Assembly: GCA_030041275.1 (NCBI GenBank)
Contig: JASHOE010000347.1
Location: 1 to 36,523, forward strand
Direction: 5' to 3'
Source: Streptosporangiaceae bacterium
Lineage (GTDB): Bacteria; Actinomycetota; Actinomycetes; Streptosporangiales; Streptosporangiaceae
DNA length: 36,523 bases
Shown: in pieces, positions 25,072 to 32,607 of the stretch
How the letters are laid out: every line of letters starts with the position of its first letter
Position numbering within the stretch: the first letter of the stretch is position 1
Notes under the pieces: model-generated
The model's database searches: none
Told to the model about the DNA's origin: nothing
What the model saw: only the letters and a program-made list of their open reading frames with translations
Translations under genes and position numbers: made by a program

Positions 25072-25322
25072 GACATGCCTCCTGACCGTCCGCGCGACAG
25101 GATCGCGGCGATCCGCTTCGTCGGGTGTGTCACCAGTCGAGTAGGGGGCTGTGAGTGCGCCGTGTGGTCCTGATGAAAGGCAGGTGCAGTTGCGGCCCTG
25201 CACGTCGACGCCAGAGAGTCAGCGCCGCCGTGGACGCTAGCCTGGAGCTTCACATCGCGCCAGAGCGCGACCTGCCGATCGAAGGGTGCGGGGGCACCCG
25301 GAGCTGGCGGGGCGGGGGGACA

Positions 25323-26333
25323 GTGGTTTCTGTTGCTGGCTGGGCAGCGACGATAGCGCTGGTTCTCGTCCTGCTCGGCGTGGATCTGACGGTGGCGATT
25401 CTGCGTCCGCACGCGGTCGGCTATCGGGAGGCAGCGGCCTGGTCGGTCGGCTACATTGCCGTGGCGATTGTGTTTGGACTGGTGTTTGGCAGTCTGGCGG
25501 GCTGGCGGTACGGAGGTCAGTACTTCGCCGGGTACCTGGTCGAGAAGAGCCTGTCGGTCGACAACCTCTTCGTCTTCGTGATCATCTTGACGACGTTCGC
25601 GGTGCCGCGCCCCTACCTGCAGCGGGTGCTGATCATCGGGATCATCGGTGCGCTCGCATTCCGGGCGGTATTCATCGCCATCGGGGCGGCGCTGCTGTCC
25701 CAGCTCTCGTTCCTGTTCCTGGTCTTCGGACTGGTCCTGATCTGGACGGCGGTGCGACTGTACCGGCACCGTAACGATGACCCTGATATCACCGGCAGCC
25801 CGCTGGTCCGTGCGGCGCGGCGGCTGCTGCCGGTCAGTGACGCCTACTCCGACGGCAGACTGACTGCCCGGATCGGCGGGCGGCGAGTCGCTACCCCGCT
25901 GCTCATCGTGTGCGTGGCGATCAGCGGGACGGACGTCCTCTTCGCGCTCGACTCGATTCCGGCGATCTTCGGCATCACCAGCCAGGCATACATCGTCTTT
26001 GCCGCTAACGCCTTCGCCCTGCTAGGTCTCCGGGCGCTGTTCTTCCTGGTGACCGGCCTCCTCGATCGGCTCGTGTACCTGTCGCCCGGGCTCGCGCTGA
26101 TTCTGGCGTTCATTGGCGTGAAGCTCATCTTGCACTGGGTCCACGGTCTGAACCCGACCGTCCCGGAGATCAGCACGTCGCTGTCGCTGGCCGTCATAGC
26201 GGCCGTGCTCGCTGTTACCACGGTCGCCAGCCTGATCAGATCGCGCCGCGACCCAGCGGCCAGGGCCCACGCGGGCGCCGTCCTCGGTATGCCCGGGCAC
26301 GGGGCCACGTCCAGCACGACCCAAAGGGACTGA
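25323..26333 (+). CDS. TerC/Alx family membrane protein (metal ion exporter)
   Basis: A 336-residue integral membrane protein of the TerC family, which includes E. coli Alx and actinomycete TerC proteins linked to manganese export and tellurite tolerance. The two signature blocks are present: YLVEKSLSVDNLFVFVIILT and DVLFALDSIPAIFGITSQAY. Each holds an acidic pair in a membrane helix, amid eight or nine hydrophobic segments. ANAFALLGLRALFFLVTGLL and FIGVKLILHW are also typical. GTG at 25323 fits the expected N-terminus (VVSVAGWAATIALVLVLLGV); the ribosome site is a G-run. The last 311 bases are overlapped by the antisense reading frame of the convergent FAD oxidoreductase gene. No manganese riboswitch is recognised in the upstream gap. 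Confidence 0.92.
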   Translation: MVSVAGWAATIALVLVLLGVDLTVAILRPHAVGYREAAAWSVGYIAVAIVFGLVFGSLAGWRYGGQYFAGYLVEKSLSVDNLFVFVIILTTFAVPRPYLQRVLIIGIIGALAFRAVFIAIGAALLSQLSFLFLVFGLVLIWTAVRLYRHRNDDPDITGSPLVRAARRLLPVSDAYSDGRLTARIGGRRVATPLLIVCVAISGTDVLFALDSIPAIFGITSQAYIVFAANAFALLGLRALFFLVTGLLDRLVYLSPGLALILAFIGVKLILHWVHGLNPTVPEISTSLSLAVIAAVLAVTTVASLIRSRRDPAARAHAGAVLGMPGHGATSSTTQRD

Positions 26334-28028
26334 CCCGGTGTCTTTCGCCGGCTGCCCGACTCCCGGCCACTCGCTGGCCAGCAGAGCCTGGGCGAGCTGG
26401 ATGGCAATCGAGCCCTCACCCACCGCGGACGCGACCCGCTTGACCGAAGAGTGCCGCACATCGCCCGCGGCGATCACGCCCGGCATGCTCGTCTCCAGCG
26501 GGTAAGGTCGGCGCTCGATCGGCCAGTCGCAGCCGTCCCGGAACTCATCTCCGGTGAGCAGGAACCCTCGGGCCGTTCTCGCGATTTCCGGCGGCAGCCA
26601 GTCGGTGTGCGGGTGGGCGCCGATCAACACGAAGAGCGCGTCCGCTGCGACGACGTCCTCCTGACCCGTCTCGCAACCCCGCAGCGTCAGGTGCTGCAAA
26701 CGCCCCTCGCCGCCACCGCCGACCACTGCAGTCCCGGTGCGCACCTCGATGTTGGCGCTGGCCTCGATTCCCCGAATGAGATAGCTCGACATCCCGGCGC
26801 CGAGCGCTGGCCCTCGCGTGAGAAGGACGACCCGCCTGGCATATCGCGCGAGGTGCAGGGCAGCCTGGCCGGCCGAGTTTCCCCCACCGACGACGTAGGC
26901 TTCCTTGCCGCTGGTAACCGGGGCCTCGGAAACCGGACCGCCATAGTAGACACCCGCGCCGACCAAGGCCTCTAGCCGGGGGATACCCAGGCGACGATAC
27001 GCCGCGCCGGTGGCGAGGATCACCGTTCTGGCGGTGATCCGCTGGTCGCTGTCGAGCGTGACAGTCAGCACCTGACCGGTGCGAGCCAGCGTGGTCGCTC
27101 GATGCATGAAGACGAAGCTCGCGCCGAATACCGATGCCTGCTCGTACGCCTGCTCGGCAAGTCGGCTGCCGCTCACGCCCCGCGGGAAGCCCAGGTAATT
27201 GCGAATGAGTGAGCTGGACCTGGCTTGTCCGCCGATCCCGCCTTCGTCCACGAGCAGGACGCGCAGCCCTTCGGCGCCACCATAGACGGCTGCCGACAGG
27301 CCAGCAGGGCCCGCGCCGACGATGACCACGTCGTAGCTGCCCCGGGTAAAGTCCGGCGGCGCCCCGGCAGCCGCCGCGATCTCGGCATTGGAGGGATCGC
27401 TCAGAACCCGGCCGTCGGGCAGGATCATGAGCGGGAGCTTCACGTCAGGGCCCGCCTTGGCAAGCAGTTCGCGTCCCTTGTCCGAGTCCGCCAGGCTGAA
27501 GCTGTGCGAGGCGGCACAGCGCTCGAACACCGTCCTGAGCTCGTAGGCCCGGCCCGACCAGTCTTCCCCGACGATGTGGACGGTGCGCGGCACGGTGCGC
27601 CGCTCGGTCGCCCACTCTAGGAGAAAGCTCGAAATGGCCTCGTGGAAAACCTCATCCGGCGGGCCCGCGGGCTGGAGCACGTAGTAATCGAGTCCGCCGA
27701 AGGCAATGGCGGCACGTATCGAGTTTGCGATCGGCTCATCTGCCCAGACATTCGAAGGAACGAGGAGCGCGCGCTTGGCGTGCGGGTGCAGTTCCCTGGT
27801 GCGCTCGAGCAGCCCGCCACGGTCAAGAGCCGACCGCGGCATGCCCGCGAGTACGAGCGCCACTTCCGCGTCCGCGCGCGCTAGCTCTGCGAGCTTCGCC
27901 AGGGCAGCGCCGGCGTCACTCAGACAGATGACGCGGTAGTCGTGCGCGTACCGCTGCGTCAGCTGAGACTCGACGACACCGAGGGCCTCGTGGTCCTCCT
28001 CGATGGCGAGTACTACCGGACGGGACAT
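26022..28028 (-). CDS. Fused receiver-like / thioredoxin-reductase-like FAD oxidoreductase with C-terminal extension
   Basis: A 668-residue multidomain protein. Residues 1-130 look like a response-regulator receiver (VVLAIEEDHEALGVVESQL) with acidic-pocket residues kept but no Asp at the phosphorylation position (VALVLAGMPRS). Residues about 145-220 form a thioredoxin-like domain (HIVGEDWSGRAYELRTVFER, PLMILPDGRVLSDPSNAEIA). The rest is a TrxB-type FAD/NAD(P) module: DVVIVGAGPAGLSAAVYGG, GIGGQA, YVVGGGNSAGQAALHLARYA and GVIAAGDVRHSSVKRVASAVGEGS. There is no CxxC active site. Relatives normally end just after GEGS, here near residue 554. This frame continues 114 residues of low-complexity, hydrophilic sequence antisense to terC before a stop appears. 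The start ATG has only a weak ribosome site. It is divergent from hutI. Confidence 0.85.
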   Translation of the reverse strand: MSRPVVLAIEEDHEALGVVESQLTQRYAHDYRVICLSDAGAALAKLAELARADAEVALVLAGMPRSALDRGGLLERTRELHPHAKRALLVPSNVWADEPIANSIRAAIAFGGLDYYVLQPAGPPDEVFHEAISSFLLEWATERRTVPRTVHIVGEDWSGRAYELRTVFERCAASHSFSLADSDKGRELLAKAGPDVKLPLMILPDGRVLSDPSNAEIAAAAGAPPDFTRGSYDVVIVGAGPAGLSAAVYGGAEGLRVLLVDEGGIGGQARSSSLIRNYLGFPRGVSGSRLAEQAYEQASVFGASFVFMHRATTLARTGQVLTVTLDSDQRITARTVILATGAAYRRLGIPRLEALVGAGVYYGGPVSEAPVTSGKEAYVVGGGNSAGQAALHLARYARRVVLLTRGPALGAGMSSYLIRGIEASANIEVRTGTAVVGGGGEGRLQHLTLRGCETGQEDVVAADALFVLIGAHPHTDWLPPEIARTARGFLLTGDEFRDGCDWPIERRPYPLETSMPGVIAAGDVRHSSVKRVASAVGEGSIAIQLAQALLASEWPGVGQPAKDTGSVPLGRAGRGPVPGHTEDGARVGPGRWVAARSDQAGDRGNSEHGRYDGQRQRRADLRDGRVQTVDPVQDELHANERQNQREPGRQVHEPIEEAGHQEEQRPET

Positions 28029-28158
28029 CGTTCCGGCGTGATCGGGCCCATCCCGCTACGGTTGCGCGTGCCCGTGGAGCCGGGGCAGGCTTCGTGTGCA
28101 GATCCGGTGCAGAACCGTCCGGCCAGTCCTAACCCATCGGGCATTGCGAGGCTTGCGG

Positions 28159-29343
28159 GTGAGCCTGCTCATCACCAACATCGGCGAACTGGTCACGAAC
28201 GCTCCTCGGGAGGCTGTCAGTGTCGCCTCGCCGGGCCCGTTCGAGGCGCTGACGGACGCTGCCCTGGTGCTGGATGGCGGTCTGGTGGGCTGGGCTGGCC
28301 AGGCGGCGCGAGCGCCCGCCGCCGACGAGGTGGTCGACGCGGCCGGGCGCGCCGTGCTGCCGGGCTTCGTCGACTCGCACGCGCACCTGGTATTCGCCGG
28401 AGAGCGCGGCGCGGAGTTCGCGGCCAGGATGGCCGGGCGGCCCTACAGCGCTGGCGGGATCGCCAGCACGGTCACAGCGACCCGGGCTGCGAGCGACGAG
28501 GCGCTGCGGGCGAATCTGGCGCGGCTGGCCCGCGAGATGCTCAGTCAGGGGACGACCACGTTCGAGTGCAAGTCGGGGTACGGGCTGACGGTCGCCGACG
28601 AAGCACGCAGCCTGGCCCTCGCCGCTGAGGTCACGCCCGAGCTGACCTACCTGGGCGCGCACGTGGTGCCGGCTGAGTTCGCCTCGGATACGGCGGGTTA
28701 CGTGGATCTGGTCTGCGGCGACATGCTGACCGCGTGCGCGCCGCTGGCGCGGTGGGTCGACGTGTTCTGCGAGCGCGGCGCGTTCGGCGCGGACGAGGCG
28801 CGCGCCGTGCTGACCGCGGGGGCGGCGGCGGGCCTGCAGGCGCGAGTGCACGCGAACCAGCTGGGACCGGGGCCGGGTGTCCAGGTGGCCGTCGCCGCTG
28901 AAGCAGCGTCGGCTGATCACTGCACGTTCCTCTCCGACGCGGATGTGGACGCGCTGGCGTCGTCGGGCGGGACGGTCGCGACGTTGCTCCCCGGCGTGGA
29001 GTTCTCGACCCGGCAGCCCTACCCGGACGCGCCGCGACTGCTGGCGGCGGGGGTGACGGTCGCCATCGCGACGGACTGCAATCCCGGCTCGTGCTTTACC
29101 TCGAGCATGCCGCTGTGTGTGGCACTCGCGGTCCGGGAGATGCGGATGACCACGGCAGAGGCGGTGTGGGCGGCGACGGCGGGCGGCGCGCGCGCCCTGC
29201 GGCGGACCGACGTCGGCCACCTGGGTGTGGGAGCCCGGGCGGACCTGGTGCTGCTGGACGCGCCGTCGCACGCCTACCTTGCCTACCGCCCCGGCGTGCC
29301 GCTCATCGCCGGGGTCTGGCGGGGCGGCGAGCGAGTGACGTAG
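28159..29343 (+). CDS. hutI: Imidazolonepropionase
   Basis: A 394-residue amidohydrolase that opens imidazolone propionate to N-formimino-L-glutamate, the third step of histidine degradation. The HxH metal pair is in [18 protein letters not shown]. HutI blocks are [69 protein letters not shown] and [20 protein letters not shown]. The GTG at 28159 ([13 protein letters not shown]) is supported by GAGG eight bases upstream and by the family's usual N-terminus. It belongs functionally with hutU and hutF but is separated from them by about 6.5 kb of unrelated genes. It is divergent from the FAD oxidoreductase gene and followed by a two-component pair on the same strand 101 bases on. Confidence 0.95.
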   Translation: MSLLITNIGELVTNAPREAVSVASPGPFEALTDAALVLDGGLVGWAGQAARAPAADEVVDAAGRAVLPGFVDSHAHLVFAGERGAEFAARMAGRPYSAGGIASTVTATRAASDEALRANLARLAREMLSQGTTTFECKSGYGLTVADEARSLALAAEVTPELTYLGAHVVPAEFASDTAGYVDLVCGDMLTACAPLARWVDVFCERGAFGADEARAVLTAGAAAGLQARVHANQLGPGPGVQVAVAAEAASADHCTFLSDADVDALASSGGTVATLLPGVEFSTRQPYPDAPRLLAAGVTVAIATDCNPGSCFTSSMPLCVALAVREMRMTTAEAVWAATAGGARALRRTDVGHLGVGARADLVLLDAPSHAYLAYRPGVPLIAGVWRGGERVT

Positions 29344-29444
29344 GCCTAGCCCTACCAGGGATGTGGATGCAGGCCCATCGCCACGCGCGACCGGCCGGGC
29401 CATGCTGGTAGCACTGCTGCCGACGCGGGGAGGCAATCGCGGTC

Positions 29445-31133
29445 ATGGGTGTTAACGGTCAGCTGGTTCTGCTCGCAACGGCGGCGCTGACGGCGGGCCT
29501 GGGGGTGGTCTGGCTCAGAAGCGGCGGCGACCGGGACGCGAAGGCAGCGCGGGGGCGCCTTCACTGGTTCGGCTGGCCACTGGCAGTCGCGCTGTTGGCC
29601 CTGTGCGTGGTGACCGTGCTGTCGAGCGCCTTCCAGCAGCGCGGCGCACGGCAGTGGCCGCTGCTCTTCGTCGCGATCGTGGTCGCGCTGGTGCTCGCGC
29701 TCTCGCCTCGGCTCGCCTCGCGCCTGGTGCCGCCAGGACTCATCCTGCTCGGCATCGCGGGGTTCGTGCTCGCTCGGGACTACTTCCCGACGTGGGCCTG
29801 GCTGATTGGCGCCAGTTCTGCGCCTGCACACAAGGCCGCGGCCATCGCTGCCCTCCCGCAGCCCGCTCCCGGTATTGGCGGTGGCCCGAGCCCGACGGTC
29901 GCGTTTCCGTCCGCGGTGACCGACGTGGGGCTGCCGCTCGGGTATCTGTTCCTGATGCTGGGCGGGTGGCTGACCTGGCGGTCGACCGATCCCGTGATCG
30001 CCCGCTGGCGAGGTTGGTTCGGTCGGCTGACGACGTTGCCACCGCGCGCTCAGCTGCGGGCGCTGCTCGTGGTTCCCGTCGCGATCCTCACGATTGAGCT
30101 TTTCGTCCCCGACAACGGTGCCGGGACCGAGCCAGCCGCGGCGTTCTTCGCCATTGCGCTGCCGGTTGCCGCTTCCCTCGTCGTGCTGCGGCGCTGGCCG
30201 GAGGCAGCCGCACGGGTCGCGTCGGCCGGGTTCTTCTGCCTGGGGGTGGCTGGCATGTTCCTGGCAATAACCTGGGTCGATTTCCCGACGCGCATCTACG
30301 GCGTCGTCACGCTGGTCGGCCGGAATGCCCATCCGCTCATGGAGCTTCCAGGCAACGCAGGGCCGGTCGTGCTGACCCAGGCGCTGCTGATGCTGGCAGC
30401 CGGTGTCTGGCTGGCGCCGCGCGCGTTCCCGACGGTCGGCCGGCTGCTGGGCCTGGCGCCAGACGCGGAGCTGACCAGGCAGGTGCAGCAGCTGACCGCC
30501 AGCCGGGCGGTCGTGGTGGACACCGCCGCCAGCGACCTGCGCCGGCTGGAGCGCGACCTGCACGACGGCGCACAGGCTCGGCTGGTCGCGCTCGGCATGA
30601 GCCTGCGCGCCGCGGAGCGGCTCATCCCGGTGAACCCGGACGCGGCGCTGGCGCTCGTGGCCGAGGCCAGGGACACGTCGGCGCGGGCGCTCACCGAGCT
30701 GCGCGAGCTGGTCCGCGGCGTCCATCCGCCGGTGCTGGCCGACCGGGGCCTGGGCGACGCGGTGCGCGCGCTGGCGCTTGACTGTCCGCTCGCGGTGCAG
30801 ACCGGCATCGACCTGCCTGGCAGGCTGCCCGCGCCGGTCGAGACGGCGTGCTATTTCGCGGTCGCTGAGCTGCTGACGAACGTGGCCAAGCACTCCGGGG
30901 CGCGCGAGGCGCGGGTAGACGTCCGCCACGCCGCCGGCCACCTGCGGATCGAGGTCACCGACTTCGGTCTCGGCGGGGCCGACGCCACAGCGGGCAGCGG
31001 CCTCGCCGGGGTGGAGAAGCGGCTGGCGGCGTTCGACGGCATCATGGCGGTCAGCAGCCCGACTGGCGGGCCGACCATCGTGGTGCTGGAGGTACCGTGC
31101 GCGTTGTCGTCGCCGAAGACCTCTTCCTGCTGA
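29445..31133 (+). CDS. NarL-type sensor histidine kinase with multi-pass N-terminus
   Basis: A 562-residue membrane sensor kinase. The N-terminal 345 residues carry about eight hydrophobic segments, without a known extracellular sensor domain. A short coiled segment (LTRQVQQLTASRAVVVDTAA) leads to a HisKA_3 dimerisation helix with RLERDLHDGAQARLVALGMS, phosphoacceptor H373. The HATPase_c domain follows: FAVAELLTNVAKHSGAREAR (N box) and VTDFGLGG, SGLAGVEKRLAAFDG (G boxes). The ATG at 29445 has GGGGAGG 11 bases upstream. It overlaps its response-regulator gene by 37 bases in another frame, making the pair certain. The stimulus cannot be read from sequence. The pair follows hutI, but no evidence links it to histidine. 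Confidence 0.93.
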   Translation: MGVNGQLVLLATAALTAGLGVVWLRSGGDRDAKAARGRLHWFGWPLAVALLALCVVTVLSSAFQQRGARQWPLLFVAIVVALVLALSPRLASRLVPPGLILLGIAGFVLARDYFPTWAWLIGASSAPAHKAAAIAALPQPAPGIGGGPSPTVAFPSAVTDVGLPLGYLFLMLGGWLTWRSTDPVIARWRGWFGRLTTLPPRAQLRALLVVPVAILTIELFVPDNGAGTEPAAAFFAIALPVAASLVVLRRWPEAAARVASAGFFCLGVAGMFLAITWVDFPTRIYGVVTLVGRNAHPLMELPGNAGPVVLTQALLMLAAGVWLAPRAFPTVGRLLGLAPDAELTRQVQQLTASRAVVVDTAASDLRRLERDLHDGAQARLVALGMSLRAAERLIPVNPDAALALVAEARDTSARALTELRELVRGVHPPVLADRGLGDAVRALALDCPLAVQTGIDLPGRLPAPVETACYFAVAELLTNVAKHSGAREARVDVRHAAGHLRIEVTDFGLGGADATAGSGLAGVEKRLAAFDGIMAVSSPTGGPTIVVLEVPCALSSPKTSSC

Positions 31134-31741
31134 GGAATGGCCTGGTTCGGCTGCTCGAGGCCCACGGTTTCGAGCTAGCCGCGGCGGTGGGCGATGCCCC
31201 GGCGCTGCTGCAAGCCCTGCTGCACGATCGGCCGGACGTGGCCATTGTGGACGTCCGGCTGCCGCCGACATTCACCGACGACGGGCTGCGGGCGGCGATT
31301 GAGGCGCGGCGAGCGGTGCCGGGACTCCCGGTACTGGTGCTGTCCCAGTACGTCGAGCAGCTCTACGCCCGCGAGCTGCTGGCCGACAAGGGCGGCGGGG
31401 TCGGCTACCTGCTCAAAGACCGCGTGTTCAACGACGACCAGTTCGTGGAAGCGATCAGGACCGTCGCGACCGGGGGGACCGTGATGGATTCCGAGGTCGT
31501 GACGAAGCTGCTCGGACGGGCTGCGCGGCAAGAGCCGCTGGCGCGGTTGTCGGCCAGGGAGCGCGAAGTCCTCGAGCTCATGGCGGAGGGCCGTTCCAAC
31601 AGCGCCATCGCACAGCGGCTGTTCGTGACCGAGAAGGCCGTCAGCAAGCACAGCACCAGCATCTTCGCCAAGCTGGACCTGGCGCCGTCGGATGACGACA
31701 ACCGGCGGGTGCTCGCGGTGCTCGCCTACCTCAACGGCTGA
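31097..31741 (+). CDS. NarL/LuxR-type DNA-binding response regulator
   Basis: A 214-residue two-domain regulator partnered with the histidine kinase upstream. The receiver has the acidic pair E7-D8 (VVVAEDLFLLRNGL), the phosphoacceptor D52 (VAIVDVRLPPTFTDDG) and K107 (GYLLKDRV). The LuxR-type helix-turn-helix is ARLSAREREVLELMAEGRSN, then AIAQRLFVTEKAVSKHSTSI. The GTG start at 31097 lies inside the kinase gene, with GGAGG five bases upstream, and the overlap of 37 bases implies coupled translation. Its stop is eight bases from the convergent flavin reductase gene. Confidence 0.95.
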   Translation: MRVVVAEDLFLLRNGLVRLLEAHGFELAAAVGDAPALLQALLHDRPDVAIVDVRLPPTFTDDGLRAAIEARRAVPGLPVLVLSQYVEQLYARELLADKGGGVGYLLKDRVFNDDQFVEAIRTVATGGTVMDSEVVTKLLGRAARQEPLARLSAREREVLELMAEGRSNSAIAQRLFVTEKAVSKHSTSIFAKLDLAPSDDDNRRVLAVLAYLNG

Positions 31742-31749
31742 CCGGCTGA

Positions 31750-32547
31750 TCAGCGGAGGTAGCCGCTGCGGAACCGGATCAGCGGGTCGCCGGACTCGGC
31801 CGCGTACGGCACGGCCGTGACGCTCCCCACGACCAGCAGGTGATCGCCCGCCGGGATCCGCTCGGTGACCTCGCACTCGAGGGAGGCCAGGCCACCCTCG
31901 GGAATCAAGGCGCCAGACCGCTCGCCGCGCCGGTGCGGCACGCCGGCCAGCAGCAGCCGGGCACTCGGCCGGCCCGCGGCGGCGAACCGGCCGGCGAGCA
32001 CCCGCTGATCGGCGGCGAGCAGTGTGACCGCGAACGGATTTGCCCGTTCGAGCACCTCGGCCACGTACGAGGAAGCGATGAGGGACACGAGCACCAGGGG
32101 CGGGTCCGCCGACACGGGGCAGAACGCGCTCACCGTCGCGCCGATGTCATCCCGGCCGTCGGCGAGGGTGAGCAGCGTGACGCCGGCCGCCCAGCCCGTC
32201 AGCGCGTCCAGGAAGCCGGCCGGAACCGGGGTGTCCGGGTGCCCTGTGCCGACCGGGCCAGGGGGCCCTGGTACGGGGGTACCCGCCGGCACATCTGTGC
32301 GGGCCGGCACCGGGCCACGCGCCGGCGTCGCGCCCCGCGACGGTACGACGACGCCGGCTGGTGGCACCTGGCCGCCGCGCGGCACCTCCGCGCTGCGCGG
32401 GGGGACCGGGCTCCCGCGCGGCACCGGGTTGCGGGGCGGGACCGGACTGGCGGGCGGAACCGTCTGGCCCGGCGGCACCCGGCGACCCGGCGGCACCGGG
32501 TTGCGCGGCGGCATGGACTCGTCTGGTGGCACTCCGTGAGCCGGCAT
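31750..32547 (-). CDS. Flavin reductase-like (FMN split-barrel) protein with proline-rich hexapeptide N-terminus
   Basis: A 265-residue protein. The last 160 residues are a flavin reductase-type FMN-binding split barrel: GFLDALTGWAAGVTLLTLAD, GATVSAFCPVSADPPLVLVS (the conserved loop with S-x-x-P-P), NPFAVTLLAADQ and a terminal GDPLIRFRSGYLR. Such proteins reduce FMN for partner monooxygenases or act as small-molecule reductases. The first 100 residues are a proline-rich tract of six-residue units, such as VPPGRR, VPPGQT, VPPASP, VPPRNP and VPRGSP. They are encoded by an 18-bp tandem repeat and are not part of the family. The start could be ATG 32547 (GGGGTG upstream) or GTG 32553. A start after the repeat is conceivable, but no ribosome site was seen there. 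It is on the same strand as sppA, 60 bases downstream. Confidence 0.82.
   Translation of the reverse strand: MPAHGVPPDESMPPRNPVPPGRRVPPGQTVPPASPVPPRNPVPRGSPVPPRSAEVPRGGQVPPAGVVVPSRGATPARGPVPARTDVPAGTPVPGPPGPVGTGHPDTPVPAGFLDALTGWAAGVTLLTLADGRDDIGATVSAFCPVSADPPLVLVSLIASSYVAEVLERANPFAVTLLAADQRVLAGRFAAAGRPSARLLLAGVPHRRGERSGALIPEGGLASLECEVTERIPAGDHLLVVGSVTAVPYAAESGDPLIRFRSGYLR
32270..32545 (+). repeat. 18-bp tandem repeat inside the flavin reductase-like gene
   Basis: About 15 units of 18 bases (two are 21) on the plus strand, with typical unit GGCACCGGGTTGCGGGGC. Copies at 32420 and 32492 differ by one base. The units from 32363 to 32545 are clear, while those from 32270 to 32362 are more degenerate. 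All spacings are multiples of three, so the repeat keeps the frame and codes for hexapeptides with V-P at fixed positions. Confidence 0.75.
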
Positions 32548-32607
32548 GGTCACCCCACGCGGCGGGGTATCCGCGGGTGGCCGCGAGCCAGCTTCATGGG
32601 CGTTTCC

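Noticed and set aside
25072..25322. Manganese riboswitch upstream of terC
   Set aside because: I looked for the conserved yybP-ykoY core and found no convincing match or pairing in this gap.
29352..31271. A 639-codon minus-strand frame opposite the histidine kinase
   Set aside because: No recognisable domain, low-complexity Arg/Gln/His content, fully antisense to a clear sensor kinase.
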